Shown: piece by piece, positions 40,463 through 49,637 of the stretch | Layout: each line of letters begins with the position of its first letter | Position numbering within the stretch: position 1 is the first letter of the stretch | NCBI GenBank assembly: GCA_023398495.1 | Contig: JAEWSG010000206.1 | Coordinates: 1-64,000, forward strand | Length of the DNA: 64,000 bases | Source: Bacillota bacterium | Lineage (GTDB): Bacteria; Bacillota; Clostridia; Acetivibrionales; Acetivibrionaceae | Direction of reading: 5' to 3' | Position numbers and translations under genes: made by a program | Notes under the pieces: model-generated | The model's input: the letters and a program-made list of their open reading frames with translations, nothing else | Databases searched by the model: none | What the model was told of the DNA's origin: nothing

Positions 40463-43303
40463 GTGAATAGTCTAAAGAGAAGTTATTTTTTTATTTGCTG
40501 TATTTTAATCGTATGTTTTTGTTTAAACTTAAATTGCTCATTGGGGGCTGAAGAGACGATAATAAGCAGTCAGGAGCAGGAGTATGAATTTGTTGGACAG
40601 GTATTGAATCCTGATGGTACGCCTTTTAAGCCTTCAGAAAATTCATATGTTACAGTTGTTCTGGAAGTTAAGTCGACCGAAATTATAGAGTATACGACTA
40701 ATGTCAAGGATGATGGTACATACATTATTCCAGTTGATAATCACTATGGAAGTGAATACACAATTACTGCCTATGCAAGAGGTCTTGAAAATCCTTACGC
40801 ATCATCGTATGTGATGGAAGGAAGAGTTAACAGTTACTGTGTGGAACATCAAATAAGACTTATGATTCCAGTGGTGGAAGGTAGAGTATTGGATCCTGAG
40901 GGCAAGCTTCTTGATGATTACACAGGTGTAACAGTTTCAATATGGTTGCCAAACGAGAGATGGCCAATGAGTACTAGAACATCAGCTATGGTAAATGAGG
41001 ATGGCTCGTATAAAATTGGATCTTTTCATTTTTATGATGATAGTCTTCAGATAAGTGCTCATATTGATTATGAAAAAAACCCTGAAAATGAGTTTGCTGA
41101 TGGTCAGGAGATTTTTGAAAGGGATAATTTATGGGGAAGTGCTGTACATAGAGATATAAGACTTACAAAACCTATTTTGAAGGGCAGGGTATATAATTCA
41201 GATGGTACGCCTTTCAATCCCAAAAAACATCAAATGTATGAAATCATTACTGAGCCAATAGGTGGTTTTAGTAATGGAAGGGTTTTTAACACGGTTATTG
41301 ATGACAGGGGCTTTTATAGGCTGGGAGGAGATATTGTACCTGGTACTTCGTTTGTGATACGGGGTTACTTTACTACGAAAATAGGCACTGTTGTCTCTAG
41401 TGCATATTATAAGACTTCTATTATTCCAAAAACAATTAAAGTTTCAGATAACATTACGCAAAATGTAGATTTGTTTTTTGGAGAGCCAATTACTGAGAAC
41501 TTTAGTTTTTCAAAAGAAGTCAAAACTCTTAATAATAGTACATATTCATTTTTTGGCCAAGATGTGCCGTATTGTTATTCAAAACATGGGAGAAAGATTG
41601 AAGGTCAGGAGAGTACCAAGTTTATTATTGATGAACCAATTCGTATTTCAAATTCAACTGATATTGAATTCTCAAATATCAATTTTACTTCATCTGCCGG
41701 TCAACTTTCATCCATTGTGAAATGTGAAAATTCTACTAATATTATTTTTAGGAACTGCGAATTTTCGGATGTATATTCCGTTGTGAAAAATGACAATCGT
41801 TACAAGAATTCAAATATAAGCATTAGTTTTATAAACTGTAAGATTCAGAATATTTACGGTGATGTTTTTGCATTGAAAGAAAATGATGCAATATATTTGA
41901 AAGAATGTGAAATATCAAATTGTGCAAGTTTAACAAATATTCCAGATGCTATTTATGATGAAGGAAATAATGAAATAGCTGATATTGGTCCTGAAAAATG
42001 TGGGGCTCTGATAAGCGGAAATGTATTCAATACTGAGGGGTCTTTATATTTTCCTGAATATGATTATAATAAAACCGTAGTTGTATTTGAAAATATTGAA
42101 ACTAAAAGGGTTTATGCTGTAGAAGTTAATAACGCTGAATATGCAGTAAAAGAAGGTATTCCTGATGGTCGCTACAGGGTTTTATACAAACAAACGGAGG
42201 ACTATATAAGAGGCATTGATACAGGCATTATCGTGAACATAGATAGAAATATATCTACAGTTCAGGATATCTGCATTAATCCTAAAAATGTTAGTATTAA
42301 TATTAACCTTTTGGACACTAGCGGTGATATATTTAAATATTGGAAGTTTGAAAATGTGTGTAAAAGTGTTGCCAAAGTGTTTGTTTATAATGATGGCGGA
42401 AAGTTTTTTGAAACCGAATTGAATAATTATATAAATTTTGAGTGTGAGCTTCCTGAAGGTGACTATATGGTCAAAGTGGAATGGTATTTTGTTGATAAGC
42501 TTTTGGGAATATCAGAACCCTTTGATATATCTGTTGGAGATGAAAGTGTTGTAATTAGCAAAAATGTTCAATTGAAGCCCGTAATATACAACGCTGCTTT
42601 TGTTGGAGACGGTTGGATTCAAAACACAAAGACTGGGCATTATTATAAAAATACTAATGGTTATTCTAAAGAATTTGAAAAGAATGAAGAACAAGCAAAT
42701 GAGCTTGGAGGACACCTGGTAACCATAAATAATCAGGAAGAAAATGAATGGCTTGATTCAATATGGGGGAATGTTGCAGAAACTTACTGGATTGGTTATT
42801 ATTACGATGAATCTTCAGGTGACTGGAAATGGACAAGCAACCAAGAAGCAGAATTTACAAACTGGTATGAAAAGTGTGGTTTTAGACAACCGAGTGGGGA
42901 TGAAAAGGGTACTTTGTTCAATGTGTCTTATACACCATACTCATGGGAAGGGCATGAGTCAGGAAAGTGGAGTTCTTTAAATGAATTCAGTAATTGGTGC
43001 TTTAATGGGATAATTGAAGTAGACAATTTGGTAACTGAGACGGCAATGCCAACACCCACCCCAATTGTAACACCAACATCAACACATTCATCGATAATAA
43101 TGGGTGACGTAAATTCTAACGGTAAATTTAATTCGATCGACTTTGCATTAATGAGACAATTTTTACTTGGGAAGATTGATAGATTTTCAACAGAAGATGG
43201 CTTAATTGCTGCAGATGTAAATAAAGATAATAAGGTGAATTCAATTGATTTTGCATTAATGAGACAATACTTGTTAGGTATTATAACTGAATTTCACAGC
43301 TAG
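40463..43303 (+). CDS. secreted dockerin protein with C-type lectin domain
   Basis: 946 residues. Signal peptide (about 1-29, with FFICCILIVCFCLNLNC). Three or four carboxypeptidase-regulatory-like beta repeats (FVGQVLNPDGTPF, VEGRVLDPEGKLL, LKGRVYNSDGTPF) occupy the N-terminal 330 residues. A parallel beta-helix-like stretch rich in Asn/Ile lies at about 385-500. A C-type lectin fold (ELGGHLVTINNQEENEWL ... YWIGYYY) spans 711-854. A Thr/Pro linker and a duplicated type I dockerin (GDVNSNGKFNSIDFALMRQ and ADVNKDNKVNSIDFALMRQ) end it. GTG start after GGGGGGAG. Probably a non-catalytic carbohydrate-binding cellulosome component. Confidence 0.88.
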   Translation: MNSLKRSYFFICCILIVCFCLNLNCSLGAEETIISSQEQEYEFVGQVLNPDGTPFKPSENSYVTVVLEVKSTEIIEYTTNVKDDGTYIIPVDNHYGSEYTITAYARGLENPYASSYVMEGRVNSYCVEHQIRLMIPVVEGRVLDPEGKLLDDYTGVTVSIWLPNERWPMSTRTSAMVNEDGSYKIGSFHFYDDSLQISAHIDYEKNPENEFADGQEIFERDNLWGSAVHRDIRLTKPILKGRVYNSDGTPFNPKKHQMYEIITEPIGGFSNGRVFNTVIDDRGFYRLGGDIVPGTSFVIRGYFTTKIGTVVSSAYYKTSIIPKTIKVSDNITQNVDLFFGEPITENFSFSKEVKTLNNSTYSFFGQDVPYCYSKHGRKIEGQESTKFIIDEPIRISNSTDIEFSNINFTSSAGQLSSIVKCENSTNIIFRNCEFSDVYSVVKNDNRYKNSNISISFINCKIQNIYGDVFALKENDAIYLKECEISNCASLTNIPDAIYDEGNNEIADIGPEKCGALISGNVFNTEGSLYFPEYDYNKTVVVFENIETKRVYAVEVNNAEYAVKEGIPDGRYRVLYKQTEDYIRGIDTGIIVNIDRNISTVQDICINPKNVSININLLDTSGDIFKYWKFENVCKSVAKVFVYNDGGKFFETELNNYINFECELPEGDYMVKVEWYFVDKLLGISEPFDISVGDESVVISKNVQLKPVIYNAAFVGDGWIQNTKTGHYYKNTNGYSKEFEKNEEQANELGGHLVTINNQEENEWLDSIWGNVAETYWIGYYYDESSGDWKWTSNQEAEFTNWYEKCGFRQPSGDEKGTLFNVSYTPYSWEGHESGKWSSLNEFSNWCFNGIIEVDNLVTETAMPTPTPIVTPTSTHSSIIMGDVNSNGKFNSIDFALMRQFLLGKIDRFSTEDGLIAADVNKDNKVNSIDFALMRQYLLGIITEFHS

Positions 43304-43371
43304 CTTGATACATACAGATTAAGTGCATGTGAGGAAACAGAGGTCAGGAGTGCTTTAAAGATTAAATACAA

Positions 43372-43418
43372 GATATTCCCCAGCAATTGATTATTGTTGG
43401 GGAATATCCATTGTTTTT
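43372..43418. terminator. bidirectional terminator between convergent genes
   Basis: A 16-bp perfect stem (43372-43387 with 43393-43408) is followed by CATTGTTTTTT on the plus strand. It serves the dockerin gene and perhaps the opposing exported-protein gene. Confidence 0.85.
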
Positions 43419-43433
43419 TGCAGTTATGCTTGT

Positions 43434-43976
43434 TTAATTGCATCTGCCTCTTCCGCCGCCCATTTTGTTGCCGCGGCCAAATCCTCTAGAACCACCCATG
43501 TTACAACCGCCGTTACCTCTGTTTTGTCCTGAACCTGTTCCGTCACAGTTTGAAATGTTTTCTGTAATTCTTTCTTTTATAGCTTCTCCCTGCTCGGCAG
43601 AGATATAGCCACTGTTTACTTTTTCGTCAATTAATTCATTTCTCTCGTTGAGAAGTTCTTGTTTGTATTCATCAAGAGTAATTCCGTTTTCCTGAGCTAC
43701 TTGTGCATACGTTTTGCCATCCTCTTTTAATGCTACAGCTTCTTGAAGAGATATGTTCATTTTTTTTGCAAGTATAGATGCGGGGATAAGCTTTCCGTAT
43801 CCTATGCCATCTGCACGAGCTGCTGCAACTTCATCGCTGCTGAATCCTGTCACTTTTGATATGACAGAATCAATTGTATTTGGTGTAGTGCTTGTGTCGG
43901 CACTAGCTGCAAATACAGTTAAAGAAGAAATTGCTACTGAAGCGGTTACTAAACTTACAATTAAAAATCTTTTCAT
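43434..43976 (-). CDS. exported DUF2680-like protein with Gly-rich tail
   Basis: 180 residues. Signal peptide (MKRFLIVSLVTASVAISSLTVFAASA). The helical middle (LIPASILAKKMNISLQEAVALKEDGKTYAQVAQENG and LIDEKVNSGYISAEQGEAIKERI) resembles the DUF2680 family of clostridial secreted proteins. The tail is very rich in Gly, Arg, Asn and Met (about 145-180) and has three cysteines. AAAGGAATGA precedes ATG. Divergent from the adjacent two-component genes, which might regulate it. Confidence 0.75.
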   Translation of the reverse strand: MKRFLIVSLVTASVAISSLTVFAASADTSTTPNTIDSVISKVTGFSSDEVAAARADGIGYGKLIPASILAKKMNISLQEAVALKEDGKTYAQVAQENGITLDEYKQELLNERNELIDEKVNSGYISAEQGEAIKERITENISNCDGTGSGQNRGNGGCNMGGSRGFGRGNKMGGGRGRCN

Positions 43977-44189
43977 TTAAATCATTCCTTTCGAAGTTTA
44001 TTTATTTTATATTTTAAGTATAGCAATCAGATATGTGAGAATTTTGATGAAAATGTGATAGAAGTATGAAATTTTATTAACTATTGCTGTGTATATTCTT
44101 TTTTAGGAATATGTCCGATATAATTTCAGATACAGTGGTTGTACTTGTGGGTATAATATAATAAATTAATAACACAAAGGTGATTAATA

Positions 44190-44882
44190 ATGGCAAAAGA
44201 AAAAATTCTCATAGTTGATGATGAAGACAGAATAAGGAATATGATAACAGAATATATTGAGCCTGAGAACTTTGATATAGATGAGGCTGATGATGGTAAG
44301 TCGGCACTGGTGCTGTTTGAAAGCAATGATTATTCAGTAATTGTTATGGATGTAATGATGCCTGAAATGGACGGTTGGACAGCAGTAAGGGAAATAAGAA
44401 GAACCTCACAAGTACCGATTATAATGCTTTCGGCCAGGGGAGAAGAGTATGATAAGGTTTTCGGGTTTGAACTTGGAGTGGATGATTATTTGGTAAAGCC
44501 GTTTAGTCTTAGAGAACTGCTTTACAGAATAAAGGCAATTATCAGAAGAACATCAGCTACAGAAGCTTCAAATAAGGGGACAAAGCCGGTAAAAATTGAA
44601 GGTTTGTACATAGACTTTGATTCTAGAAAAGTCAAAGTAAATGATGAAGAGGTTACTCTCACGCCAAAAGAATATGAACTACTCAGCTTTTTTATTAAAA
44701 ATCAGAATAGGGTATTTTCAAGAGAACAGCTTTTAGATAAGGTCTGGGGATACGAATTTGCAGGGGATTACAGGACTGTTGATACCCATATAAAAATGCT
44801 CAGAGAAAGCATTAAGGAGTACAGAAAATTTATAATAACAGTATGGGGAACAGGATACAAGTTTGAAATTGGAGGGAAATAA
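44190..44882 (+). CDS. OmpR-family response regulator
   Basis: 230 residues: receiver domain with DDED near residue 10, phosphoacceptor in VIVMDVMMPEMDGW (about 53) and Lys in LVKPFSLRELL, then a winged-helix DNA-binding domain (LTPKEYELLSFFIKNQNRVFSREQLLDKVWGYEF). AAAGGTG precedes the ATG. Stop overlaps the kinase start (TAATG). Confidence 0.95.
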   Translation: MAKEKILIVDDEDRIRNMITEYIEPENFDIDEADDGKSALVLFESNDYSVIVMDVMMPEMDGWTAVREIRRTSQVPIIMLSARGEEYDKVFGFELGVDDYLVKPFSLRELLYRIKAIIRRTSATEASNKGTKPVKIEGLYIDFDSRKVKVNDEEVTLTPKEYELLSFFIKNQNRVFSREQLLDKVWGYEFAGDYRTVDTHIKMLRESIKEYRKFIITVWGTGYKFEIGGK

Positions 44883-46273
44883 TGAAAAGTCTTGCTGTAA
44901 AGCTTTGGCTGGGAATGATTTTATTGGTGGCGGTGACGCTACTACTTGTGTGGCTTTTTCAGATTGTATTCCTTGAAAAATACTATCAGCAGGCAAGAAT
45001 TGACGAAGTGGTAAAGAAGACAGTTTCTATTACTGAGGAGATGGATAAAACTAACTTTATAGAGCTAAATGAAGGGCTGGAGAAGATTTCAGTTAATTAT
45101 AATGCTATGATTGACATATTTGATGCAAAGGGGAATATCAATCCGGTAGGTGAGTTTGCTTCTATGCCTATGTTCAGAAATGTAGCTTTAAACATGTTGC
45201 CGGATATATTAAAAGGAGATATTAAAACTGAACGAACTGTTCATCCAAGGTTTAACAGTGAATATGCCTTAATTGGGATTCCTGTTAAAGCAAATAGCAA
45301 TTTATTGGTAGGAATTATAGTTTACTTACCTCTTAATCCTGTAAGGGAGACGGCTGCACTGTTGAAGAAACAGCTTATATATGTTTCTGTACTGGTTCTC
45401 CTTTCTTCAATTGCAATTTCCTATTATTTATCAAGAATGTTTGCAAATCCTATATTAAAAATTAATGCTGCAGCAGAGAAAATGGCATCCGGGGATCTAG
45501 CAGTTAAGCTTGACATAAGATCTGAAGATGAAATTGGAAGGCTTGCGGCAACTATGAATTTTCTCGCATTTGAACTTTCAAAGATTGACCAGCTTAGAAA
45601 AGATCTCATCGCAAACATATCCCATGAACTAAGAACACCCCTTAGCCTTATAAAGGGGTATGCAGAAACAATCAGGGATGTAACCGGAGAAGCTAAAGAA
45701 AAACGTTTGAAGCAGTTGGGAATTATCATTGACGAATCAGAAAGGCTTGGAAAGATAGTGGATGATATATTAAACCTGTCTCAAATGCAATCGGGATATT
45801 TTGCATTGAATATGGAAGGCTTCCGAATTGACAGAACACTCGATAGAGTAATGAGCAGGTACGAGCTTATAGCAGAGAAGCTGAGAATAAAAATGGATTT
45901 TGTGAATCCAGGCCATTTGATGGTTTTAGGAGATGAAAACAGGATTGAACAGGTTTTGTATAATTTAATGAATAATGCCCTAAACCATACACCGGAGGAG
46001 GGTTTGATAACGGTTAAGGCATTGGAAAAAGAAGGTTTTGTGAAAGTAGAAATATCTGATACAGGTTCAGGTATTTCTCAGGAAGATTTAAAACACATAT
46101 GGGACAGGTATTATAAGGTTGAAAAGTCAGGTGTTAAAAGGCATATTGGCACAGGTCTCGGACTTGCGATAGTCAAAAGCATTCTTGAATCCCATAACAG
46201 CATATTTGGAGTGATCAGCAAAGAAGGCCAAGGAACTACTTTCTGGTTTGAACTGCCTGAAGTGAAAGACTAA
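44882..46273 (+). CDS. sensor histidine kinase
   Basis: 463 residues. Two membrane helices (about 9-30 and 160-180) flank an extracytoplasmic sensor; HAMP (FANPILKINAAAEKMASGDLAVKL), HisKA with phosphoacceptor His in LIANISHELRTPLSLIKGY, and HATPase N box IEQVLYNLMNNALNHT and G boxes. Signal is unknown. Partner of the preceding regulator. Confidence 0.95.
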   Translation: MKSLAVKLWLGMILLVAVTLLLVWLFQIVFLEKYYQQARIDEVVKKTVSITEEMDKTNFIELNEGLEKISVNYNAMIDIFDAKGNINPVGEFASMPMFRNVALNMLPDILKGDIKTERTVHPRFNSEYALIGIPVKANSNLLVGIIVYLPLNPVRETAALLKKQLIYVSVLVLLSSIAISYYLSRMFANPILKINAAAEKMASGDLAVKLDIRSEDEIGRLAATMNFLAFELSKIDQLRKDLIANISHELRTPLSLIKGYAETIRDVTGEAKEKRLKQLGIIIDESERLGKIVDDILNLSQMQSGYFALNMEGFRIDRTLDRVMSRYELIAEKLRIKMDFVNPGHLMVLGDENRIEQVLYNLMNNALNHTPEEGLITVKALEKEGFVKVEISDTGSGISQEDLKHIWDRYYKVEKSGVKRHIGTGLGLAIVKSILESHNSIFGVISKEGQGTTFWFELPEVKD

Positions 46274-46346
46274 AATTGGGCACATAGATGTTGCTGTGGA
46301 TTAATAACTTTATAGGTAACAAATTTCAAATTAGTAAAAATTAATA

Positions 46347-46375
46347 TTGATAAGATGAAATAATGCTGTTAAAAT
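46347..46375 (+). promoter_or_regulatory. promoter of the tRNA-Pro gene
   Basis: TTGATA (46347-46352), 17-base spacer, TAAAAT (46370-46375), 18 bases before the mature tRNA 5' end. Confidence 0.75.
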
Positions 46376-46392
46376 ATATATGTTAAAGTTTT

Positions 46393-46468
46393 CGGGGTAT
46401 AGCGCAGATGGTAGCGCGCTTGGTTCGGGACCAAGAGGCCTGGAGTTCAAATCTCCATACTCCGACCA
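46393..46468 (+). tRNA. tRNA-Pro (anticodon CGG)
   Basis: A complete cloverleaf: acceptor CGGGGTA/TACTCCG, D stem GCGC/GCGC, anticodon stem CTTGG/CCAAG with loop TTCGGGA (anticodon CGG), T stem TGGAG/CTCCA, and encoded CCA after discriminator A. C1-G72 and A73 are prolyl-tRNA identity elements. Confidence 0.96.
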
Positions 46469-46471
46469 AGT

Positions 46472-46512
46472 AATCCCAAGGGTTTCATTATAAGACCCAA
46501 GGGATTTTTTTG
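46472..46512 (+). terminator. tRNA terminator
   Basis: ATCCC and GGGT on one side pair with ACCC and GGGAT on the other around an AA/AA internal loop; seven Ts follow. Confidence 0.85.
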
Positions 46513-46516
46513 ATAT

Positions 46517-47122
46517 TTAGTAGTCGACATCTTTAGTGAGTGAGTATTTCTTCTTTTTGTATAAAACCTTTCCGAACTCGTCTCTGGCTGATACAATCTT
46601 AATTATTCTTTCGGGTGCTATTGATTTTGACAAGACAATCTGTTGGTCTTCGAAAATAAACTCCATAAACCCAACGTCTTTTGTGACACTACTATAGATC
46701 TTTGGGTCTTTCTGCAGTTCCTGCTTAGCCATATCAATAAACTTATCACTTGCCAAGTGGTGTTGAAGAATATCCTCATATCCATTGATTCTTTCACCGA
46801 TTCGCCAAAGTACAGACTCCTTAATCTCATTCTCCAACTGGGTTACTGTATTAATAGGCATTTCAAACTTGTCACGGCTTGTATGTCCGATAAAATGACC
46901 AAAATAACAGGGCATGTCTTCCTCGGTAACCCTAAAAATAAACCCATTGTATTGTTTACGGTTTCTTCTAAAACAAAATTGATTAAAGGCTTTTACCCAC
47001 CAAGCATCAACAGTATGTATTCCGGTCAGCGGAAAACAATAAACTCCATTCCTGGCTTTCCTTATTCCATTACGCAAAATATTTTTTGTGTTGCTCACAG
47101 GGGACCAATGTATAGCAAGCAT
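46517..47122 (-). CDS. uncharacterised protein, possible ADP-ribosyltransferase fold
   Basis: 201 residues from the ATG at 47122, chosen because AAGGAG lies seven bases upstream (a longer frame to 47197 has no such site). The opening LAIHWSPVSNTKNILRNGI resembles the H-x-T/S plus following helix of PARP/DarT/Tpt1-type folds. A tyrosine follows in NGVYCF (28), and a glutamate in GFMEFIFED (154) leads into SIAPERIIKIVSARDE, the strand layout that ends such domains. H5-Y28-E154 would be the catalytic triad. No database match could be checked. It is the last gene of the operon with the RloA/RloB pair. Confidence 0.6.
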   Translation of the reverse strand: MLAIHWSPVSNTKNILRNGIRKARNGVYCFPLTGIHTVDAWWVKAFNQFCFRRNRKQYNGFIFRVTEEDMPCYFGHFIGHTSRDKFEMPINTVTQLENEIKESVLWRIGERINGYEDILQHHLASDKFIDMAKQELQKDPKIYSSVTKDVGFMEFIFEDQQIVLSKSIAPERIIKIVSARDEFGKVLYKKKKYSLTKDVDY

Positions 47123-47144
47123 AGAATTACTCCTTATATGACCT

Positions 47145-47282
47145 CTATTTAAAGAATAGAAATCTTCTTTTCTTTGGTTTTTGATACATAATCCCAAAAT
47201 TATTTATTTCAACTCTGTTTGCATGCTTTCTATTGTCCTCGTACTCATATGTATACGTTATAGCAATTTCTCCAGATTTCAA
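47145..47282 (-). CDS. possible small protein between RloB-like and ART-like genes
   Basis: An open frame of 45 codons from a TTG (47282) reads LKSGEIAITYTYEYEDNR... and ends in a basic KPKKRRFLFFK, 22 bases before the next start. The frame stays open upstream to about 47315 without a standard start codon, while AAAGGGA lies just before an ATT there. Could be a real small gene, a decayed fusion end, or chance. Confidence 0.3.
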   Translation of the reverse strand: MKSGEIAITYTYEYEDNRKHANRVEINNFGIMYQKPKKRRFLFFK

Positions 47283-47329
47283 AAATCTTAATATCCTAAG
47301 TGCCTCAAATTCAATCGTGATACATCCCT

Positions 47330-47980
47330 TTAAGAAATTTCTGCCATAAATTGTTCAATTAGTTCATGAACATTGGTGAAGGGATTCATTTGTTCAATGT
47401 CTCTGCCAATAGTCTTTCCTGCACTCCTGTATATTTCAGTAAGTTCAGTAGCATTCCTAATTGCTTCCTCAATATTGCCTTGTTGAATGATTTCTCGAAT
47501 AATGCCCGCATCAGCCTTACTATAGCCATTTGCAAGATATTCGGAAAGCTTTTCGTATATTTTCCTTTTCGTAAGCTTTACATTGACAATCTCAAAGTGC
47601 ATTAGCAACCAGATTTCAAAAAGGTAATTTGACACTAATAACACATATTCTCTTTCAGATGCTTGCATTTCACTTATTACTGTTTTTATGGATTTGGGGG
47701 CATCACAGTCAAAAATCAAGCTCTTTTTGTAATTAAGATATTTTCTATTGTTTTCCTCCTGAGTTAAAAATTCCTCTGCAAACTTTAGGACCTTTTTAGC
47801 ATTTCCATTAGCCGATTCTGTTTCAACACGAACATCAGTGAATTTATTCTTGTTAATAATGTTAATGAAATAGTCCAGATAATGCTTCTCTGTCATGCCC
47901 TCGCAAAATATAATTTGTTTACCAATATTCACCTTTTTAATGGCTTTTTTACGCTCTGGTGATAAAATTGTCTTGCCCAT
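47330..47980 (-). CDS. rloB: RloB-like TOPRIM-domain protein
   Basis: 216 residues. The TOPRIM glutamate is in IIFCEGMTEKHYLDYF (residues 23-38) and the DxD in LIFDCDAPK (about 90), with a C-terminal helical region. RloB proteins accompany RloA ATPases in restriction-linked and abortive-infection (AbiL) loci. It probably acts as a nuclease licensed by the partner ATPase, like split OLD systems; this is inference. Adjacent to the ATPase with no gap. Confidence 0.85.
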   Translation of the reverse strand: MGKTILSPERKKAIKKVNIGKQIIFCEGMTEKHYLDYFINIINKNKFTDVRVETESANGNAKKVLKFAEEFLTQEENNRKYLNYKKSLIFDCDAPKSIKTVISEMQASEREYVLLVSNYLFEIWLLMHFEIVNVKLTKRKIYEKLSEYLANGYSKADAGIIREIIQQGNIEEAIRNATELTEIYRSAGKTIGRDIEQMNPFTNVHELIEQFMAEIS

Positions 47981-49246
47981 TTATTCGTCACCCCAGATTT
48001 CATCATAGTTAAATATGGGAATGGCTCCGTATTTTCCTTGTAAATAATCTTTGTTAAATGTGGCATCCTCTCTTACCTTCAAGTCAGATAGTGCGTAAAT
48101 GCGGGATACACCCTTGTCATCTTTGTCTATAAAAATAACCTCATCACGCCTGAACTGATCTTTATTTAACAAAGAAATGTCATGAGTCGTAAATATAAGT
48201 TGTGCTTTTTTGTTACTACTTGATTGAAAAATGTCAACGATAAGTTTTGTAAGCAATGGGTGTAGTCTAGCAGACATTTCATCCACAATGAATACGCCAC
48301 CCTGCTCAGTCATATCAATAATATCCTGTATATATGAAAGAAATCTTAATGTACCAGTTGACTCTTGATTTAAGTCAAAGAGTTCCTTCCTAATAACTGC
48401 TCCAGTATCGTTATAAACGTTGTGTATGGTTTTAACAATCTTTTGAACTTTCTCTTTACCAGTTTTGGGATCTAATATATTTTTGGATTGGACTTCTAAC
48501 CCTGATATCCCAACGTCAATTTGTTTTAAATACTTTTCAATTTTGTTTTTATACTTTTTATTGCTATATAGCTTACTATTGATTCTGGCAGAACCGCCAA
48601 GTTTTTTTATACTAGCTTCAAGAAATATTTCTAAATGCACATTATATTCTCTTTCGAAAAAGTCGGTGAAATCTTGTAGGAGATTCTTTTTACTGTCCTC
48701 TTCAAGGAAGTACTCAAGCACAGATAGGTATAATCGCTCTGTGGGCACCTTATTATAAACTTTTAACTGCTTTTCGTATTTTTTTCCATATTCAATAGTA
48801 TCTCTTTTTCGATAGAATACATTTTGATTATCTATATCGTACCATTCGGTTAAAACAGTATTCCTTGTACACTCAAAACCATATTGTATTTGCTTGTTGT
48901 TATATATAAAAATAATTTCAAATTCAGATATATGATTGGTCTTGTCTGTGAGCGCAAAAGGGTCCAGATCGATTTCTTTTGAAACCTCCAAGCTGCTTTC
49001 TGCTTCTTCTTTTGTCTTTGAAATAAATTGCTCAAATATATATTTCTCCATAAAAAACATAGCTGCAATTAAATTCGATTTCCCTGAGGCATTCGCCCCA
49101 TAAATAGCCGTAGTCTTTAGTAGTTTTAAGTCATCTGAAATGTGATGTAAATGAGACATATGCTGTTTATATGTTGTTGCCCTCAAATCTAGAATTACGT
49201 CATCTTTTAAAGATGCAAAATTTTTTACTTTGAACATAATTAACAT
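47981..49246 (-). CDS. rloA: RloA-like AAA ATPase
   Basis: 421 residues of the SMC/ABC-like AAA_15/AAA_21 class. Walker A GANASGKS (50-57), Walker B VFIVDEMSARLHP (about 320-332), and H-switch FTTHDISLLN (about 355). AGGAGGAA precedes the ATG. First gene of a minus-strand operon with RloB-like, possible small ORF and ART-like genes. Likely the sensor of an anti-phage abortive infection module. Confidence 0.88.
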   Translation of the reverse strand: MLIMFKVKNFASLKDDVILDLRATTYKQHMSHLHHISDDLKLLKTTAIYGANASGKSNLIAAMFFMEKYIFEQFISKTKEEAESSLEVSKEIDLDPFALTDKTNHISEFEIIFIYNNKQIQYGFECTRNTVLTEWYDIDNQNVFYRKRDTIEYGKKYEKQLKVYNKVPTERLYLSVLEYFLEEDSKKNLLQDFTDFFEREYNVHLEIFLEASIKKLGGSARINSKLYSNKKYKNKIEKYLKQIDVGISGLEVQSKNILDPKTGKEKVQKIVKTIHNVYNDTGAVIRKELFDLNQESTGTLRFLSYIQDIIDMTEQGGVFIVDEMSARLHPLLTKLIVDIFQSSSNKKAQLIFTTHDISLLNKDQFRRDEVIFIDKDDKGVSRIYALSDLKVREDATFNKDYLQGKYGAIPIFNYDEIWGDE

Positions 49247-49272
49247 AACATTCCTCCTCTCACTGCCAACAT

Positions 49273-49301
49273 ATACTATTACAATACATTTTATGTTTCA
49301 A
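49273..49301 (-). promoter_or_regulatory. promoter of the RloA operon
   Basis: On the minus strand TTGAAA (49301-49296), 17-base spacer, TAGTAT (49278-49273), about 25 bases before the start codon. The transcript leader is therefore short. Confidence 0.6.
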
Positions 49302-49637
49302 AATCCTAAAAGTCAATGTATTTTTCGAAAATTTCGTAATTTATATATTTATATTATAATTATGTCCGGACTTTATGCTAATATAAACTAAAATTTCTGA
49401 TTTTGTGCGAATTAAAGTATAAACCTTTCATATTACACGCCTTACTTTTATAATCAACATATGATTATAAGTAAAAATATTAGCTCTACAGTGCTTACAC
49501 AGCAATTACGGCATAGAACTATTTTTTTAGATATATTAACAAATCTCTTTTTTGTTCACAAATATCACAACTTGAAGTATTGAAACAAAATAGTTATAAT
49601 GCTCTTATAAGACTATTTTTATAACAGGAGGAATCGG
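49302..49637. other. intergenic region with inverted repeat and divergent promoter
   Basis: AT-rich. TTATAATCA (49448-49456) and TGATTATAA (49462-49470) form a perfect inverted repeat, extended by TACTT/AGTA, possibly an operator. A promoter for the next gene lies at 49572-49600. No small gene was recognised. Confidence 0.5.
49572..49600 (+). promoter_or_regulatory. promoter of the OmpA-fusion operon
   Basis: TTGAAG (49572-49577), 17-base spacer, perfect TATAAT (49595-49600); about 37 bases ahead of the start codon. Confidence 0.8.

Noticed and set aside
47123..47197. 25-residue upstream extension of the ART-like protein
   Set aside because: The ATG at 47122 has AAGGAG at ideal spacing, and the extension overlaps the candidate small frame.
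46393..49301. Complete integrative element with attachment sites at tRNA-Pro
   Set aside because: No integrase gene and no repeat of the tRNA 3' end was seen beyond the operon, so site-specific integration is not supported.
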